This document shows positions 1 to 10,950 of a DNA stretch of 64,000 nt, piece by piece (within the stretch, counting starts at the first letter, position 1; each line of letters begins with the position of its first letter). The DNA comes from Fennellomyces sp. T-0311 (lineage: Eukaryota > Mucoromycota > Mucoromycetes > Mucorales > Lichtheimiaceae). Made by a program: the position numbers and the translations under genes. The stretch is from assembly GCA_025266875.1 (NCBI GenBank), contig JALLLT010000069.1:1-64000 (forward strand), in the 5' to 3' direction. Below the pieces are notes generated by a model that was not told the DNA's origin, did no database searches, and saw only the letters and a list, made by a program, of their open reading frames with translations.

Positions 1-860
1 AAATTAAAATCATAGCTTTCAAGACTTCGCTGCCATTTTCTAGAATTACTTCGACATGCATTCATTTTCCAAAATAAGAGGTATGCTTTCTGCAAGCAGT
101 TGCTTTTTTCTTCAAAAGGTTTCCATTTTTGGTTTGAGAAGATCTTTTCCATGTGCATCATGGCTTTTTTTGCCATAGATACCAGACTCCTGTTCGGATC
201 AACATTTTACCAGCCAATAGCCGTCGTTTCCAACGAGATTTCCACATAGCGTCCTATTGCTTTTCCAAAGCGCCTTATAAAAAATCATAGCTTGGAACTG
301 GAACCACTGTATACAGGTTCAACAAATAAAATACATTACTGTAAATGGCAATGTATCGCAATGTATGAATATAGCGCTATATGAAATACATGCTGTATGG
401 TAATGCTGAAGCTACGCGGAACGAGGTGTCCAGCAGTGTGCAGCGTAGTCATATGTAAGTCTACAAGCGGACGATCCGTTACCCCAAAGCTCCACAGTTG
501 TCCGGCCGGTGGAGATCGCAGGTAGACATTAGGCAGCGTGGCTTCTCGGACGTTCATAACACGTTATACCAGCAGGCACCATAGCTAGTCCGGCGCGGTT
601 TACTGAGGACACGGAGTTAGGTGCAGGGTAAACCGAAGGAACGCCACCGTTTTGGGGTGACGGCGCCAAAAAATCGGAACGCTAGGTACCTGCCCAGTGC
701 AGTACTCGCGCAACATGTTCTGTACGCTGTACGAGAAGCGTCCGTCGACGTAACTACGCGGCGTGGTTACAGATGCGCCGCCATTGTTCAGGTGCTGCCG
801 TAAAACCTCGGCTATAGACCATTCCGCTTTGTACATACAATTTAGCGACGTTAGCGCTAA
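1..860. other. Unassigned sequence with a CpG-rich patch
   Basis: Positions 1-335 are AT-rich and hold nothing I can name. From about 420 to 860 the sequence is clearly richer in CpG than its surroundings. The minus strand there has two short open frames (836-600, 78 residues; 557-336, 73 residues), the first beginning MYKAEWSIAEVLRQHL. Neither shows a domain I recognise, and both could be chance frames or the eroded end of a coding region. The contrast in CpG content with the decayed repeats next to it is the only real signal. Confidence 0.3.
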
Positions 861-1202
861 AAACGAGGAAATACTACGATATGTGTGATAGCGCTTCCAT
901 CGAAGTAACGACGTTTCGTTCTGCCCATGTATAACTTGTTTGATATATGTTATAGCACTTCAACAGACCCCCTAGTACTTTATATAGCCTATTGTAATGG
1001 TTTTATGCTTTTTAATGAAAATGAGTGAAATATAAGAATGTGAAAAATCTGAAAGCTTGAAGTATTAAAGCACCCAAAGTAGTAACTTTAAATCTCAAAA
1101 TCTTTAAATTAAAGTCAAACTTTTTTAAAATCGCCAGTAGACAATAGTTAACTGTAAGAAAGAACTATAAATTAACTCTTTAAATTTTTAACAAAAGTCT
1201 TT
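861..1202. other. AT-rich gap without recognisable genes
   Basis: About 340 bases of AT-rich sequence with short A and T runs. I see no open frame of note, repeat or RNA gene in it. Confidence 0.5.
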
Positions 1203-1206
1203 AATA

Positions 1207-1558
1207 TGTCGTAGCACATTGTTCGGTAAATCATATTGCTGATAACACTTCGTCTACTGCAGTGCGCAGCAGCATGTCTTGATGTAATGCGCAGCTGCTT
1301 ACTTCTTTCGTCATCAAGACCGGTGGTCACTACTGCACACCGCAGCTTCACTGTATATATTTTTAGTATTAGAAAACAGTATAAATATCAGAATAGTTTA
1401 TTGGAATAAAGGAGGACCTATCTACGCATATTCTTTGTGGTTACTACCTGTGTGGTCATCTACCTTCATGATCTATCTTTGTGGTCTCTATTCTTCATGG
1501 TCATCACTATCTTTGTGGGTCATCTATATTCCTCCGTGTTTCAAATATAATGACGACA
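1207..1558 (+). repeat. Solo LTR, copy 1
   Basis: A 352-bp sequence beginning TGTCGTAGCAC and ending ATGACGACA, so it has the 5'-TG..CA-3' ends and short inverted ends (TGTCGT/ACGACA) of a long terminal repeat. It is flanked by a 4-bp duplication AATA (1203-1206 and 1559-1562). A related copy lies in the opposite orientation at 2205-2525. No internal retroelement region lies next to it, so it is most simply a solo LTR left by LTR-LTR recombination. The parent element is not identified in the window. Confidence 0.75.
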
Positions 1559-2008
1559 AATATAAAAGATAATATTTTAAGTCTGTTATGACCAATTAGG
1601 TTATAGTAACATTATGCATCATTGTTACCCTATATCCCTTACTTCATTCATATTACCTTACATTATTGCTTATCTTAGCAGTATTGTATTTTGTTGTTAT
1701 TAATTCCATTGTTGTATTTATTTTTTCTTAAGAGTATTAGGGATATATATCAGATAAGAATAAGACCAATAAAGGCATTCACTGTGCAGCAGGTGAGGAA
1801 TTCCCTATCTGAAAAATGGGGGATTCCTCAACACTAACCAAAGGCAGAATGCATGCAAAGATACAAAAAGTGACATACACTGCATGACGCTTATATGTAC
1901 ATAGCCTGCTGGTGCATACATAAGAGTAACAGAATATGTGCTTTCGATTGATCAATTTTTAGCAGCAATGTGGTGCATACATAATTATAGTGCATTATTT
2001 GGTAGCAG
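1559..2008. other. Non-coding gap with a conserved hairpin motif
   Basis: No gene seen. At 1780-1829 a motif CACTGTGCAGCAGGTGAG leads into a hairpin whose arms are GAGGAATTCCC (1795-1805) and GGGGGATTCCTC (1818-1829). A diverged version of motif plus hairpin occurs at 3442-3488, so this is a repeat family, perhaps the end of a mobile element. Confidence 0.45.
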
Positions 2009-3440
2009 TGGTACTGGATTTTTCCTCTCTCTTTGTGGTGATTGGGTAGAACTTTTGCAGGTTCAAGTAAGATCGCTTTGTGGACAAAAATGAACCTTTC
2101 GCGCATGTGCTACTGCCTTTTGTGGCTGTGAATGTGCATTTGCAGCTATGGTGATAGTTCTTTGCATGCTTGCACTTTGTGTTTATAAATTGCAGTTATA
2201 GTTTTGTCGTCTTTATAATTGCTTGAACCATGGAGAAATGGACGACCCACGAAGAATAAGACCACAAAGGTAAGTAACCACGAAGGTGTATGACTATGAA
2301 GAATATAAGCAGATAGATGATGGTTTATTTAATAAACTGTACTGATATTTATACTATTTTCTAACACTAAAATTATATACAATATGCTGCGGTGCATAGC
2401 AATAGTAATCACTCTTGACAACAAAAGAGGTAAGTAGCTGTGCATTACATCAAGGCATATTGCTGCACGTCACAGTAGACGAAGTGTTGCCGGTAATAAG
2501 AATTGCTGAATAATGTACTATGACAGTTTGTAGGTGTGATTAAGCTTTCTTTGCGGATTTATTCATTGCACTTTCATATTGCGGCTAATGCTTATGAACT
2601 GGTCAAGCTTCTTTTGCGTCTAATGTTTGCGCACTAATCATGCTTCCTTTGCGGATATTATTTGCGGGCTTATACATTGCGTCTACTTCATTGCTTCTAA
2701 TGCATGCAACATGGTGATTCCGGTCTCTGTATCTACATTTTAAAAAGAAATCATATGATATATTTTATATTGTGTGCCATTGTGAAGGTGCATAGATACT
2801 GCCTAAGCATATTGATTATCATAGATAGATAATGTATCCAGGTGCATAAGAGACCTCAGAATGTGTGTATGGAAAGCGGTTATTGCTCAGAGACAGTTTA
2901 CGTCATGGCAGCTGGATATAGAAAAAGCACATATATAGCAGTTTCGGAAACTAAACAGACAATTATATATGAGCTTAAAATGTGTGCATGTGAGACGATC
3001 AGAATATACAGCAAATTCACTTGATCATTATGAGCATGTTTAAGTAGAGAGCATGGATAAAGATTGCAAATTAGGTGACTTGCCAAATGAGCATAGATTC
3101 TGTGCATGCTAAGAGATTATAAAAATGGATCATCAAAAGGATCATAAAAGTGTATATGCATAGAAAGATTATGAAACATATACAAGCTACAGATTACTAA
3201 TAAAGAGTACAGACTGTGGGAAAATTGGGTAGTTATATCGAGTGGACACAGGGAAGTGCATGTAATATGCTCATAAAGAGCGTATATTATATAGAATATA
3301 TAAATGGGCAGAGAAAAAAGATATGACTAAAGTAATATAAAAGAGAAATAATGATGGGGGAAAGGAAGAGGGTACTATTCAGTGACATTTTTACTAGCAT
3401 TCATTTCTGTTAACAATTTCAAAGTGAAGTCTTAGTTTAC
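2009..3440 (+). repeat. IS630-like element fragment, copy A (with nested solo LTR)
   Basis: This stretch aligns with 55134-56892. Both copies begin directly after a TA dinucleotide with CTGGATTTTTCCTC, as expected for the end of a Tc1/mariner-IS630 element. Copy A carries a nested solo LTR at 2205-2525. It lacks the 650-bp element inserted in the other copy, and homology stops near 3440. It is crowded with short degenerate motifs (TTTGCGG, GAGCAT). Differences from the other copy are mostly CpG to TpG or CpA, so this copy looks older or more methylated. No coding capacity remains. Confidence 0.75.
2205..2525 (-). repeat. Solo LTR, copy 2 (inverted)
   Basis: A 321-bp LTR starting TGTCGTC and ending TATGACA on the + strand, flanked by a 4-bp duplication GTTT (2201-2204, 2526-2529). 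Its reverse complement aligns along its length with the solo LTR at 1207-1558. The homologous site at 55323-55326 has a single GTTT and no insert, so the empty site is preserved in this window. The retroelement orientation is minus relative to copy 1. Confidence 0.8.
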
Positions 3441-3441
3441 T

Positions 3442-4470
3442 CACTGCGCACCAGGTGAGGAATCCTCTGCTAGAAAGGTAGAGGATTCTTAAGAATCTTT
3501 TGTTGGGGGATAAGACGCAGCTCGTACCCCCAGTTTCTAAAGTGAAAGCTATATGGAGAACTGCATAATTGCCTGAGAAAGATGGGTGCGGTGACTTTCT
3601 ACATGTTTCTGCACCAGTATGCAGAGTACTGTATAAGCAATTTGTAATTTTTGTGAATGATTAATTTTATTTCAGAAATGGTGATGATGATGATGCAGCA
3701 ATGTTGAAATGGAATAGAGAAGAAGCCTTTAACAAGTGGTGTTGAGTTTATAAAGAGTAGACAATATTTCGGTAGCATGAGAAACTTTGAAACTGGTACC
3801 ATGGTGCATCAGCAAGAAAAAAGAAAGCTGGATGCATTGTAGTATAGCGTCACACATTGTATGACAAGAAGTATATATGGCTCTAGCACATAGTAGTATT
3901 GTGCTATTGAAATAGTGATCCGTGTTCCTGTACATTTTACATATATATAGAAGAGCCTAATAAAGCCAAGACAGCAAAATGCACGGTTCACGTTGTACAT
4001 GGCAGTCCATAACAAATTAGTAACCGATTGTAATGCAATGCTGCCAAGGCAAAGGCAAACACTGCTGTTGTGAGACTTAGTCGCTATAATGGTGCCAAGA
4101 CATATTGATATGATCTTGCCAAGGTAAACAGTCATAGTGACATATAAACAATGTAATGATGGCATCCCCTTATTTCCTCCCGGTTGAGTTTGAAAAAAAT
4201 TAAACTTTGGGGGGCAGGTGGGAGGAAATAACAGCTGGGCAGGCAATTTGAAGAAAAAAATTTTTTCTTTCCCATTTTACATCGTGGTGTCATGAGCAAA
4301 AGATGGCTGGCAATTCATTAAACGACCTCACAACGTAGTTATCTTACGCACGGCGCGAGAAAAAGACGATTTCGTGTATAGGAAGAATAAACATACAAAA
4401 CGGCAAAAAGGCTTTGCTGACCGACTTTGAAAAAAAAGCACAAGTTCATCTGAAATCTTAAACAAGAAGC
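3442..4470. other. Non-coding gap with hairpins
   Basis: No credible gene. A second copy of the hairpin motif lies at 3442-3488 (arms GAATCCTCT and AGAGGATTC). A 62-bp hairpin with perfect 12-bp arms TTATTTCCTCCC / GGGAGGAAATAA lies at 4170-4231. The strip 4232-4470 may be a remnant of the minus-strand MULE whose gene lies at 8740-10803, because the element at 4471-8735 separates the two. One minus-strand frame here reads CLRFQMNLC, faintly like a SWIM finger; this is weak. Confidence 0.35.
4170..4231. repeat. 62-bp hairpin repeat
   Basis: Perfect 12-bp inverted arms (TTATTTCCTCCC at 4170-4181, GGGAGGAAATAA at 4220-4231) around a 38-bp loop. A structurally similar hairpin with CTTATTC..GAATAAG arms lies at 10892-10938, at the other side of the two MULEs. 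The pair may mark the two ends of the outer MULE; this is inference. Confidence 0.5.
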
Positions 4471-5330
4471 CAAAATACTTATATCGCCACCAATTTAAGC
4501 TGGCTCCCCTCACCAAAAAATTTAATTTCAATGCCAGCTGTGGCAGAGGCATGGTGGCTCAATTTCAGCAATAAAGTGAAGTTGTCCTTTACAGATTTAT
4601 AACTTTTTTTTTCATTCTGGGAGGGGCAGCTGTAAGCACCTTATGGTATAAACCTAATTGTGTTCAACAATGACAATGGCATAACTGTGTTGTAATGACT
4701 TGGAGAGAGCCAGATGAGAACAGACACAGCAGATTTCTGACGATTTTCAAAGATGGAGCTAATTAAACTCTTTGTAGATGGAAGATTGATTTCGCCATGC
4801 AACACATTTGGGCCGAGATCTAGCAAATAGACAACGCTCTTTTCGACTGGCATTATAAAGATGACGAGTACGCGAGATTCCACTGAGAAAAACGCATATC
4901 CACTTATATTTTGCTATGCACCAGCAATACAACGGTATCAAAAACGCGTAGATAAGAAGCTCCAACAGCTTTGCTCACCTCTTCTATCACATTGACGATC
5001 ACTGGAAGCTATATACTGTTTTCATCCCACCACCTGGTTAGATGGAAAGTACACAAACATGAGGAATGCAACTTTTTGATGCCTGAGAAAAAGTAAGTAT
5101 AGTTATCCATTGCTTGTATCTGCCGTTACACACAAAAGTCAACCATCAGTGCGTGAGATTACTATGGATACAGCTATTATTACGTTATGGAATGCTACTG
5201 TTAGCCATACGGTATACGGATGAAGGCTGGATGCTGTTGGATTATATAAGTCAGATAGAGTGAATGAGCTTGGACAGGATTATACATTGCTCATTCAGCA
5301 CATTTAATGTTGGTGGATCGCGCAGTGTGT
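4471..5330 (+). repeat. Left long terminal inverted repeat of the MULE
   Basis: Its reverse complement matches 7876-8735 almost base for base, apart from small indels in the T/A and G runs and scattered substitutions. The short minus-strand frame at 4883-4641 (MESRVLVIFIMPVEKS) is mirrored at 8303-8539 on the plus strand, because it lies in the repeat; I do not regard it as a gene. Confidence 0.9.
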
Positions 5331-5477
5331 ACTTTATAAAATAAAATTTATTTAAGTGGCATTGAATATCATATGTACCAGTAATGCGTAAGTGCAGTGA
5401 CAGACCATACATATATGACGATGTTTGGAAGCATAAATTTAAGTTTAACAGTTTAATAAAATAAGTGTAACGCGCGG

Positions 5478-5486
5478 TATAAAAGG
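5478..5486 (+). promoter_or_regulatory. TATA box of the MULE transposase
   Basis: TATAAAAGG about 21 bases before the first ATG (5507) of the transposase frame, just inside the left terminal repeat. The sequence and position suit a core promoter; transcription start is not determined. Confidence 0.5.
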
Positions 5487-5506
5487 CTTTCTTTCTTCCA
5501 CTCTCA

Positions 5507-7804
5507 ATGCTTAACTTTTCAAACGCCATTGCAATCACAATGTCTGACAATTTCAACATGCAATCAACTTCAGGATCGGACAACCCCATGCATATTTGTG
5601 GAAACGTCGCTCCAGACCGCGTTGTAACCTGCACTATTCATAACTATGAATCAATTATTCGTGCTGCACCACAAGAAAGTGGTGAACGCTGGGTATATCA
5701 GAAGACGTATAGGCCTACACCAAGAGTAGCAGATGGTACAAATATAAGCTGTGCAATATGTAAGCACTATAATAACTGTATTGTCTCTACCTACAGAAAG
5801 CAATCCTCCAAAGCGCCAACGAACTGCAACTGTTGTATTCACAAAAACGTATGGATGTCACCGTCACACCATCGAAGATAATCGCACAGAAGCACGGCGT
5901 GAGGATAGAACTGACGATCCAGACTTTATTGCTCGGCCTGTGCAAAAAAAGTCAAAGCAAGTTGGATGCCCAGCAATTTTGAAAGCCACCTGCCGTGTTG
6001 ATGATCCAAACGTCGTAACCATTACATATAAGCATGAGCATGTGAACCACGTGCCTGGCAGCATTGCTGATGTGCAGTACTTGCCTTACTCAGATGAAGT
6101 CAGGGACCGGATTGCTGAAGAGCTGGAGAAAGGCTATGGTGTTCGTGATGTTAGAACGTATCTGCAACGTGAATATGTTCACAAGGAAGAGACGTCGCAC
6201 GATTCATATATCACTACTGCTCTTGTTTACAACATTTTCTACAAGCATCGTCAGCAGAAAAATGAACGGGACTATGACGACTTTGCTTCTGTAAAGAAAT
6301 GGCTCATGGAACTTCAACAGCAGCAACATTATCATATCTGGATTGAAAGTAACACGGAAAGCACCAATTCATCACAGGAGCTTCTCTCTGTGGATGGATT
6401 TGCATTTGGATTTATTGCTCCATGGCAGAAACAGCTCCTATCTGTTGCCCATTTTATTTCCTTGGATGCTACTCACGACGTTTGTGATTATGACAGTGGG
6501 GTCCTTTATACCATGGTAATCCGCCATCCTGTTGTTGGTCGCGGTGTTCCCATTGCATATATGTTTACAAACGATCAATCATCTACACCACTTATCCATT
6601 GGTTTCAGTTCTTATCTGCTCTTGGTGTAAACCCTCAACGCATCACTATTGACTGCGATCTCGCTGAAGATAATGCAATTAGTGAAGTATGGCCACGCTG
6701 TACTATTCAATATTGCATCTGGCACGTATCGCGCGCCTGGGAGAACAATATTACATCGAAGGTAGTTGGAATGGTTGGCAGAACACCGGCACAAGCAAGA
6801 ACGGTCATTCGACATCATCTTTATGAGTTGATGTATGAAAAAGACGTCACCAAATTCCACGAGCTACTTGATGCCTTTATTGCCAATTTTGAAACAAGCC
6901 AAAGGATGTTCATCAGCTATTTTCAATGATACTGGGTGGATAGTCGTAATGAAGAAGGATGTGATCGTTGGGCAGCATGCTATCAACCTGAAATCTACAC
7001 CAATATGGAAACCAACAATTATGTTGAAACGTGGCATAACCAACTCAAGACTGCTTACCTTTAAAGAAAACGCATGCACCGCCTCGATTTTATGATTGAT
7101 GTACTTGCCAATGACGTAGCATTCGACATCCAGCAAGAAGTACGTCGTCTGTCTGCCAACATCGATAGGATGAGCAAGCTGGAGCATGGTTTCCGTGTCG
7201 AAGAACAAAAACTGGATCACCTGTCTCTTCACACCAAGCGATCCATGGTTCAGATGGTAACTGAATCCATATTTATGGTGAACTCCCTTAGTGTCGATGA
7301 TTTGACTTATGACGTAACATATAGTTGTTCTTTTGATCTTAGTCTGTACACTTAAACATTCTTACAATGTAGGTTCATACTGAAAATGGGTTGGTTACGA
7401 CCTGCACATGTGAAAAGTTCACAAGCACATTGCTTCCTTGTAAGCATATGTTTCTTGTTGAACAAGTTATAGAAACCATTACTGTGCGTCAATCTATGGA
7501 TAACTGAGAAGCGATGATGATGTCCTATCCATCAAGTAACAACCAGCCGCAGCTACATGCAATGCATGCTTCATCATCCTAAGACCAGCTTGGAAAAAGC
7601 CTTGAAGCTGCTCACAGCCAAAGCTAATGCTGTGAAGCGCCGTGTTGGCAAGTCGGCTGTAAATACATCGAATCCAGATTGCGTGCAAGGCATCATTGAC
7701 GAGATTGAAAGAGTTGTTACCAAACTGGATGACATAAACACTTCACTTAATGACATACTCTCCATCCCCTCTAATTCAAACTTTAGACGTCAAAATGATA
7801 ATTG
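5507..7804 (+). pseudogene. MULE transposase (FAR1-like zinc finger, DDE, SWIM), disrupted
   Basis: Cut-and-paste transposase of the Mutator-like superfamily. The first ATG at 5507 opens a short exon; a 61-bp GT..AG intron (5736-5796) joins it in frame to ESNPPKRQR. An N-terminal Cys/His region (YGCHRH ... HEHVNH, about 5850-6055) resembles a FAR1/WRKY-like DNA-binding domain. The DDE core has D in SLDATHD (about 6465), D in TIDCDLAED (about 6650), the C-x2-H pair in CIWH (about 6720) and E in NNYVETWH (about 7020). A SWIM finger CTCEKF...LPCKHM lies at about 7400-7450. Two in-frame stops interrupt it (TGA 6927-6929, TAA 7062-7064), and the tail after 7460 is scrambled. Domain order and residues are seen directly; loss of function is inferred from the stops. 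Confidence 0.85.
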
Positions 7805-7875
7805 AACTTTCTCATCATTTATTTTTACATTATTATCCTATAAATATCCAATATCATTTATATTTTTTACATTAG

Positions 7876-8735
7876 AGCACACTGCGCGATCCACTAACAT
7901 TAAATGTGCTGAATGAGCAATGTATAACCTGTCCAAGCCCATTCACTCTATCTGACTTATATAATCCAACAGCATCCAGCCTTCATCCGTATACTGTATG
8001 GCTAACAGTAGTATTCCATAACGTAATAATAGCTGTATCCATAGTAATCTCACGCACTGATGGTTGATTTTTGTGTGTAACGGCAGATACAAGCAATGGA
8101 TAACTATACTTACTTTTTCTCAGGCATCAAAAAGTTGCATTCCTCATGTTTGTGTACTTTCCATCTAACCAGGTGGTGGGATGAAAACAATATATAGCTT
8201 CCAGTGATCGTCAATGTGATAGAAGAGGTGAGCAAAGCTGTTGGAGCTTCTTATCTACGCGTTTTTGATACCGTTGTATTGCTGGTGCATAGCAAAATAT
8301 AAGTGGATATGCGTTTTTCTCATGGAATCTCGCGTACTCATCACCTCATAATGCCAGTCGAAAAGAGCGTTGTCTATTTGCTAGATCTCGGCCCAAATGT
8401 GTTGCACGGCGAAATCAATCTTCCATCTACAAAGAGTTTAATTAGCTCCATCTTTGAAAATCGTCAGAAATCTGCTGTGTCTGTTCTCATCTGGCTCTCT
8501 CCAATCATTACAACACAGTTATGCCATTGTCATTGTTGAACACAATTAGGTTTATACCATAAGGTGCTTACAGCTGCTCATCCCGGAATGAAAAAAAAAA
8601 AGTTATAAATCTGTAAAGGACAACTTCACTTTATTGCTGAAATTGAGCCACCATGCCTCTGCCACAGCTGGCATTGAAATTAAATTTTTTTGGTGGGGGG
8701 AGCCAGCTTAAATTGGTGGCGATATAAGTATTTTG
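7876..8735 (-). repeat. Right long terminal inverted repeat of the MULE
   Basis: Inverted counterpart of 4471-5330. The outer tip ends at ..AAGTATTTTG (8735), directly against the truncated minus-strand transposase reading frame of the neighbouring MULE. Confidence 0.9.
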
Positions 8736-10803
8736 CCATGGCACCACGTTCACTATCTTCTAGATTGATTGTGTAGGTAGTGTCGCCACGGGTGAAGGAC
8801 TTAACAAGAACATGGGTCTCATCCTGCCAATCGATGAGCTCAAATGCAACAGACTCTGCGATAATTCCAGGCAGCAAAATAATAATTAATCGATATAACA
8901 TTCACTTTATTTGCCAAACTTATAACAATAAGCTACATATGATATTAAACTTACCTTCGATATTGCTGGCTATGTCGCGACGTGTCGATTCAGCCTGGTT
9001 ACTGACAATTGCTTGTAGTTCGAGCCTGGCTTGGACGTGGTCCGCCATCACATCAGGTAGAACATTATCCCAAAGGATATGGACCAATACATCTGCACGT
9101 TGTCGCTTCAGCTTACCAAGGTATGCCTCTTTAAGCGTGCGGTGCCATGACTCAACATAGTTGTTGGTATTGATACCACAACGGAACTAATAAAACCATA
9201 AAGCTTTTGAATACCTTTTCGCACTACATTACTTACCTGGCGCCAAGCATTACTCCACTTCTTCTTCTTCGGGTAGTATTCCCGATCAAAGTATTCTTGG
9301 AGCGCCCCCATGTCCCACTGTTCGTGATGTTCCATACAGAAGATCTGTAGCTCATCGTACGCAAGATCAAAATCTACTTCTGTAGGGGGCAAGAACCATG
9401 TCGTTCAACCTGTTGAAGGTCTCATCTCGCATCTCCTTACCATCCCAGAGTATGTTGAAACACCTGGACGGACGAACACCTTCGAGGCGATATTCTTACG
9501 CCATGCACGCTTAAGATGCCAGTGGCAAATTGCCACTTCTACATCATCGCCGTAAGCTGACCGGATACCAGCCATCTCCGCGTCCGAATTGTCGATCATA
9601 ATGCTTCGTGGCTGGAACCTCAGGTCGTTCTTGAGCCATTTAAGCCAGAATTCCACCGGATACTGCGAATCTGAATTCGTCAACATCCAGCAGAGAGGGG
9701 CACCTTTTCCGGTCTCCTGGCAACGGGCGACAATAGTATATAGATAGCACTGGGACTTCGTACCGTCAATGCATGTACCATGAGTTGAATCAAGGCATAT
9801 AATACCACCGTTGAGGTTAAGCACCTAGTAAAACATAATAATATTAAACCATTTCCGTCATAGTTGATAACACTATATACTACTGTCAATTACCGTCAGC
9901 TGCCAGTCAGACATGAACGCAAAAAGAAACATGCCCTCTTGATATGATGACAAGTTCTTGGAGGTCCAATGGCCGTTTTCTTGGGCAATTTTCAAACCCC
10001 AGAGATGTAGACTTTCGTCAAACTCTGGAGAAAGATATGCCCTCTTGCTTAGTACCTTTGTCATGGCGTAATACACCTCTTGGTACGAGATGCGCAGGAC
10101 ATGTGGAATATTGGTGAAATCCCCGGAAAGAATAGCACCAAGACGCGCTTTGTCTAGACGGATCATATTCTTGATGTTGGTCCAGGTGTGATCCCTCTCG
10201 ACCAACTGCTCGATTATTTCTTTGGTTTCCCTTGATATGGGAGCAGAGCGCATATCAGCGATGCTATTTGGCTGGTGGCCTTGATGTATCCAGTGGTACT
10301 TGATGTTAACTACCTCTGGTGTTTTTTCGTCAGTCTTAACGATGATTTTCGCAGTGCAACCACATGCTAGACGACCATGTCTGCTGCGCGAAGGTGCTGT
10401 AGAAGGCGCCCCGGAGCGATGGCAATGATATTCCTATAATGTGATCAATAACGTGCTATAATTTTGGTTATGATACCATATGTACCAGCCTGAAGGAAAG
10501 TTTCTTTGGGCAGCCCATCCTGCTTGGCCGGGGTACTAACACAGTGTCGTTTCGGGGAATAGGGGCATCATGCGACCCATATCTTGCAATAAACTGGTCG
10601 TTTCTGGCACCCTCTTTGCGGTATTCACCACTAGTTCTGTCAATGAACTTGCATCCGTACTCATTCTCCTGGCTGCGGATCCATGCTTCGAAGGCAGGCC
10701 GGGCTAACGTGAACGTGGTGGGGCATTCAGGCGCAAAAGGAGCAGGTTCACCAGTGGTGCGCTCTTGGAGAAGACGAATGGCGTTGTCGATGAAGGTAGA
10801 CAT
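8736..10803 (-). pseudogene. Second MULE transposase, truncated at its C-terminus
   Basis: A multi-exon MULE transposase on the minus strand. It starts MSTFIDNAIRLLQERT at 10803; an N-terminal FAR1-like region includes CKFID and HGRLACGC. The catalytic core shows D in CLDSTHGT (about 9790), D in MIDNSDAEM (about 9600), ICHWHLKRAW (about 9530) and E in NNYVESWH (about 9155). Exons are separated by short introns, e.g. near 10440-10490, 9830-9895, 9190-9235 and 8895-8955. A frameshift near 9400 breaks the frame after the catalytic histidine. The C-terminus stops at LEDSERGAM where the neighbouring element begins (8735), so the SWIM finger expected in this family is missing on this side. Terminal repeats were not confirmed. 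Confidence 0.8.
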
Positions 10804-10891
10804 GGTGCAAGGGTAGATAATAAAAAGTGATTACACAGGGCATACATCCAGGCACGGATGTTTACAAAATGTTTTTCACAGTCATATTATT

Positions 10892-10938
10892 CTTATTCCG
10901 CACTTTTTTGCGAAAAATTCAAGTTTGTCCAGAATAAG
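10892..10938. repeat. Short hairpin between the MULE and Gypsy-1
   Basis: CTTATTC (10892-10898) and GAATAAG (10932-10938) can pair around a 33-bp loop. The gap 10804-10950 between the MULE start codon and the truncated retroelement holds nothing else. It may be the outer end of the minus-strand MULE. Confidence 0.35.
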
Positions 10939-10950
10939 TGATGCTGGGCA

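Larger units (their letters stand above)
4471..8735 (+). mobile_element. MULE-type DNA transposon with 860-bp terminal inverted repeats
   Basis: The 4265-bp unit is bounded by inverted copies of about 860 bp (4471-5330 and 7876-8735), with outer tips reading CAAAATACTTATATCGCC inward. It encloses one broken MULE transposase gene. I do not see a matching 8-11 bp target duplication in the flanks (AACAAGAAGC on the left, CCATGGCACC on the right). The right flank is the minus-strand coding sequence of another MULE, so this element sits in, and truncates, that gene. The missing duplication suggests a deletion or rearrangement after insertion. Confidence 0.85.

Noticed and set aside
3809..4246. 145-residue minus-strand open frame
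   Set aside because: Hydrophobic, Cys/Tyr-rich translation of AT-rich repeat sequence overlapping a hairpin; no domain, no paralogue, no sensible start context.
4641..4883. Reading frame present in both long TIRs of the MULE (also 8303-8539)
   Set aside because: Conserved only because the TIR arms are near identical; no domain and differing frame ends in the two arms.
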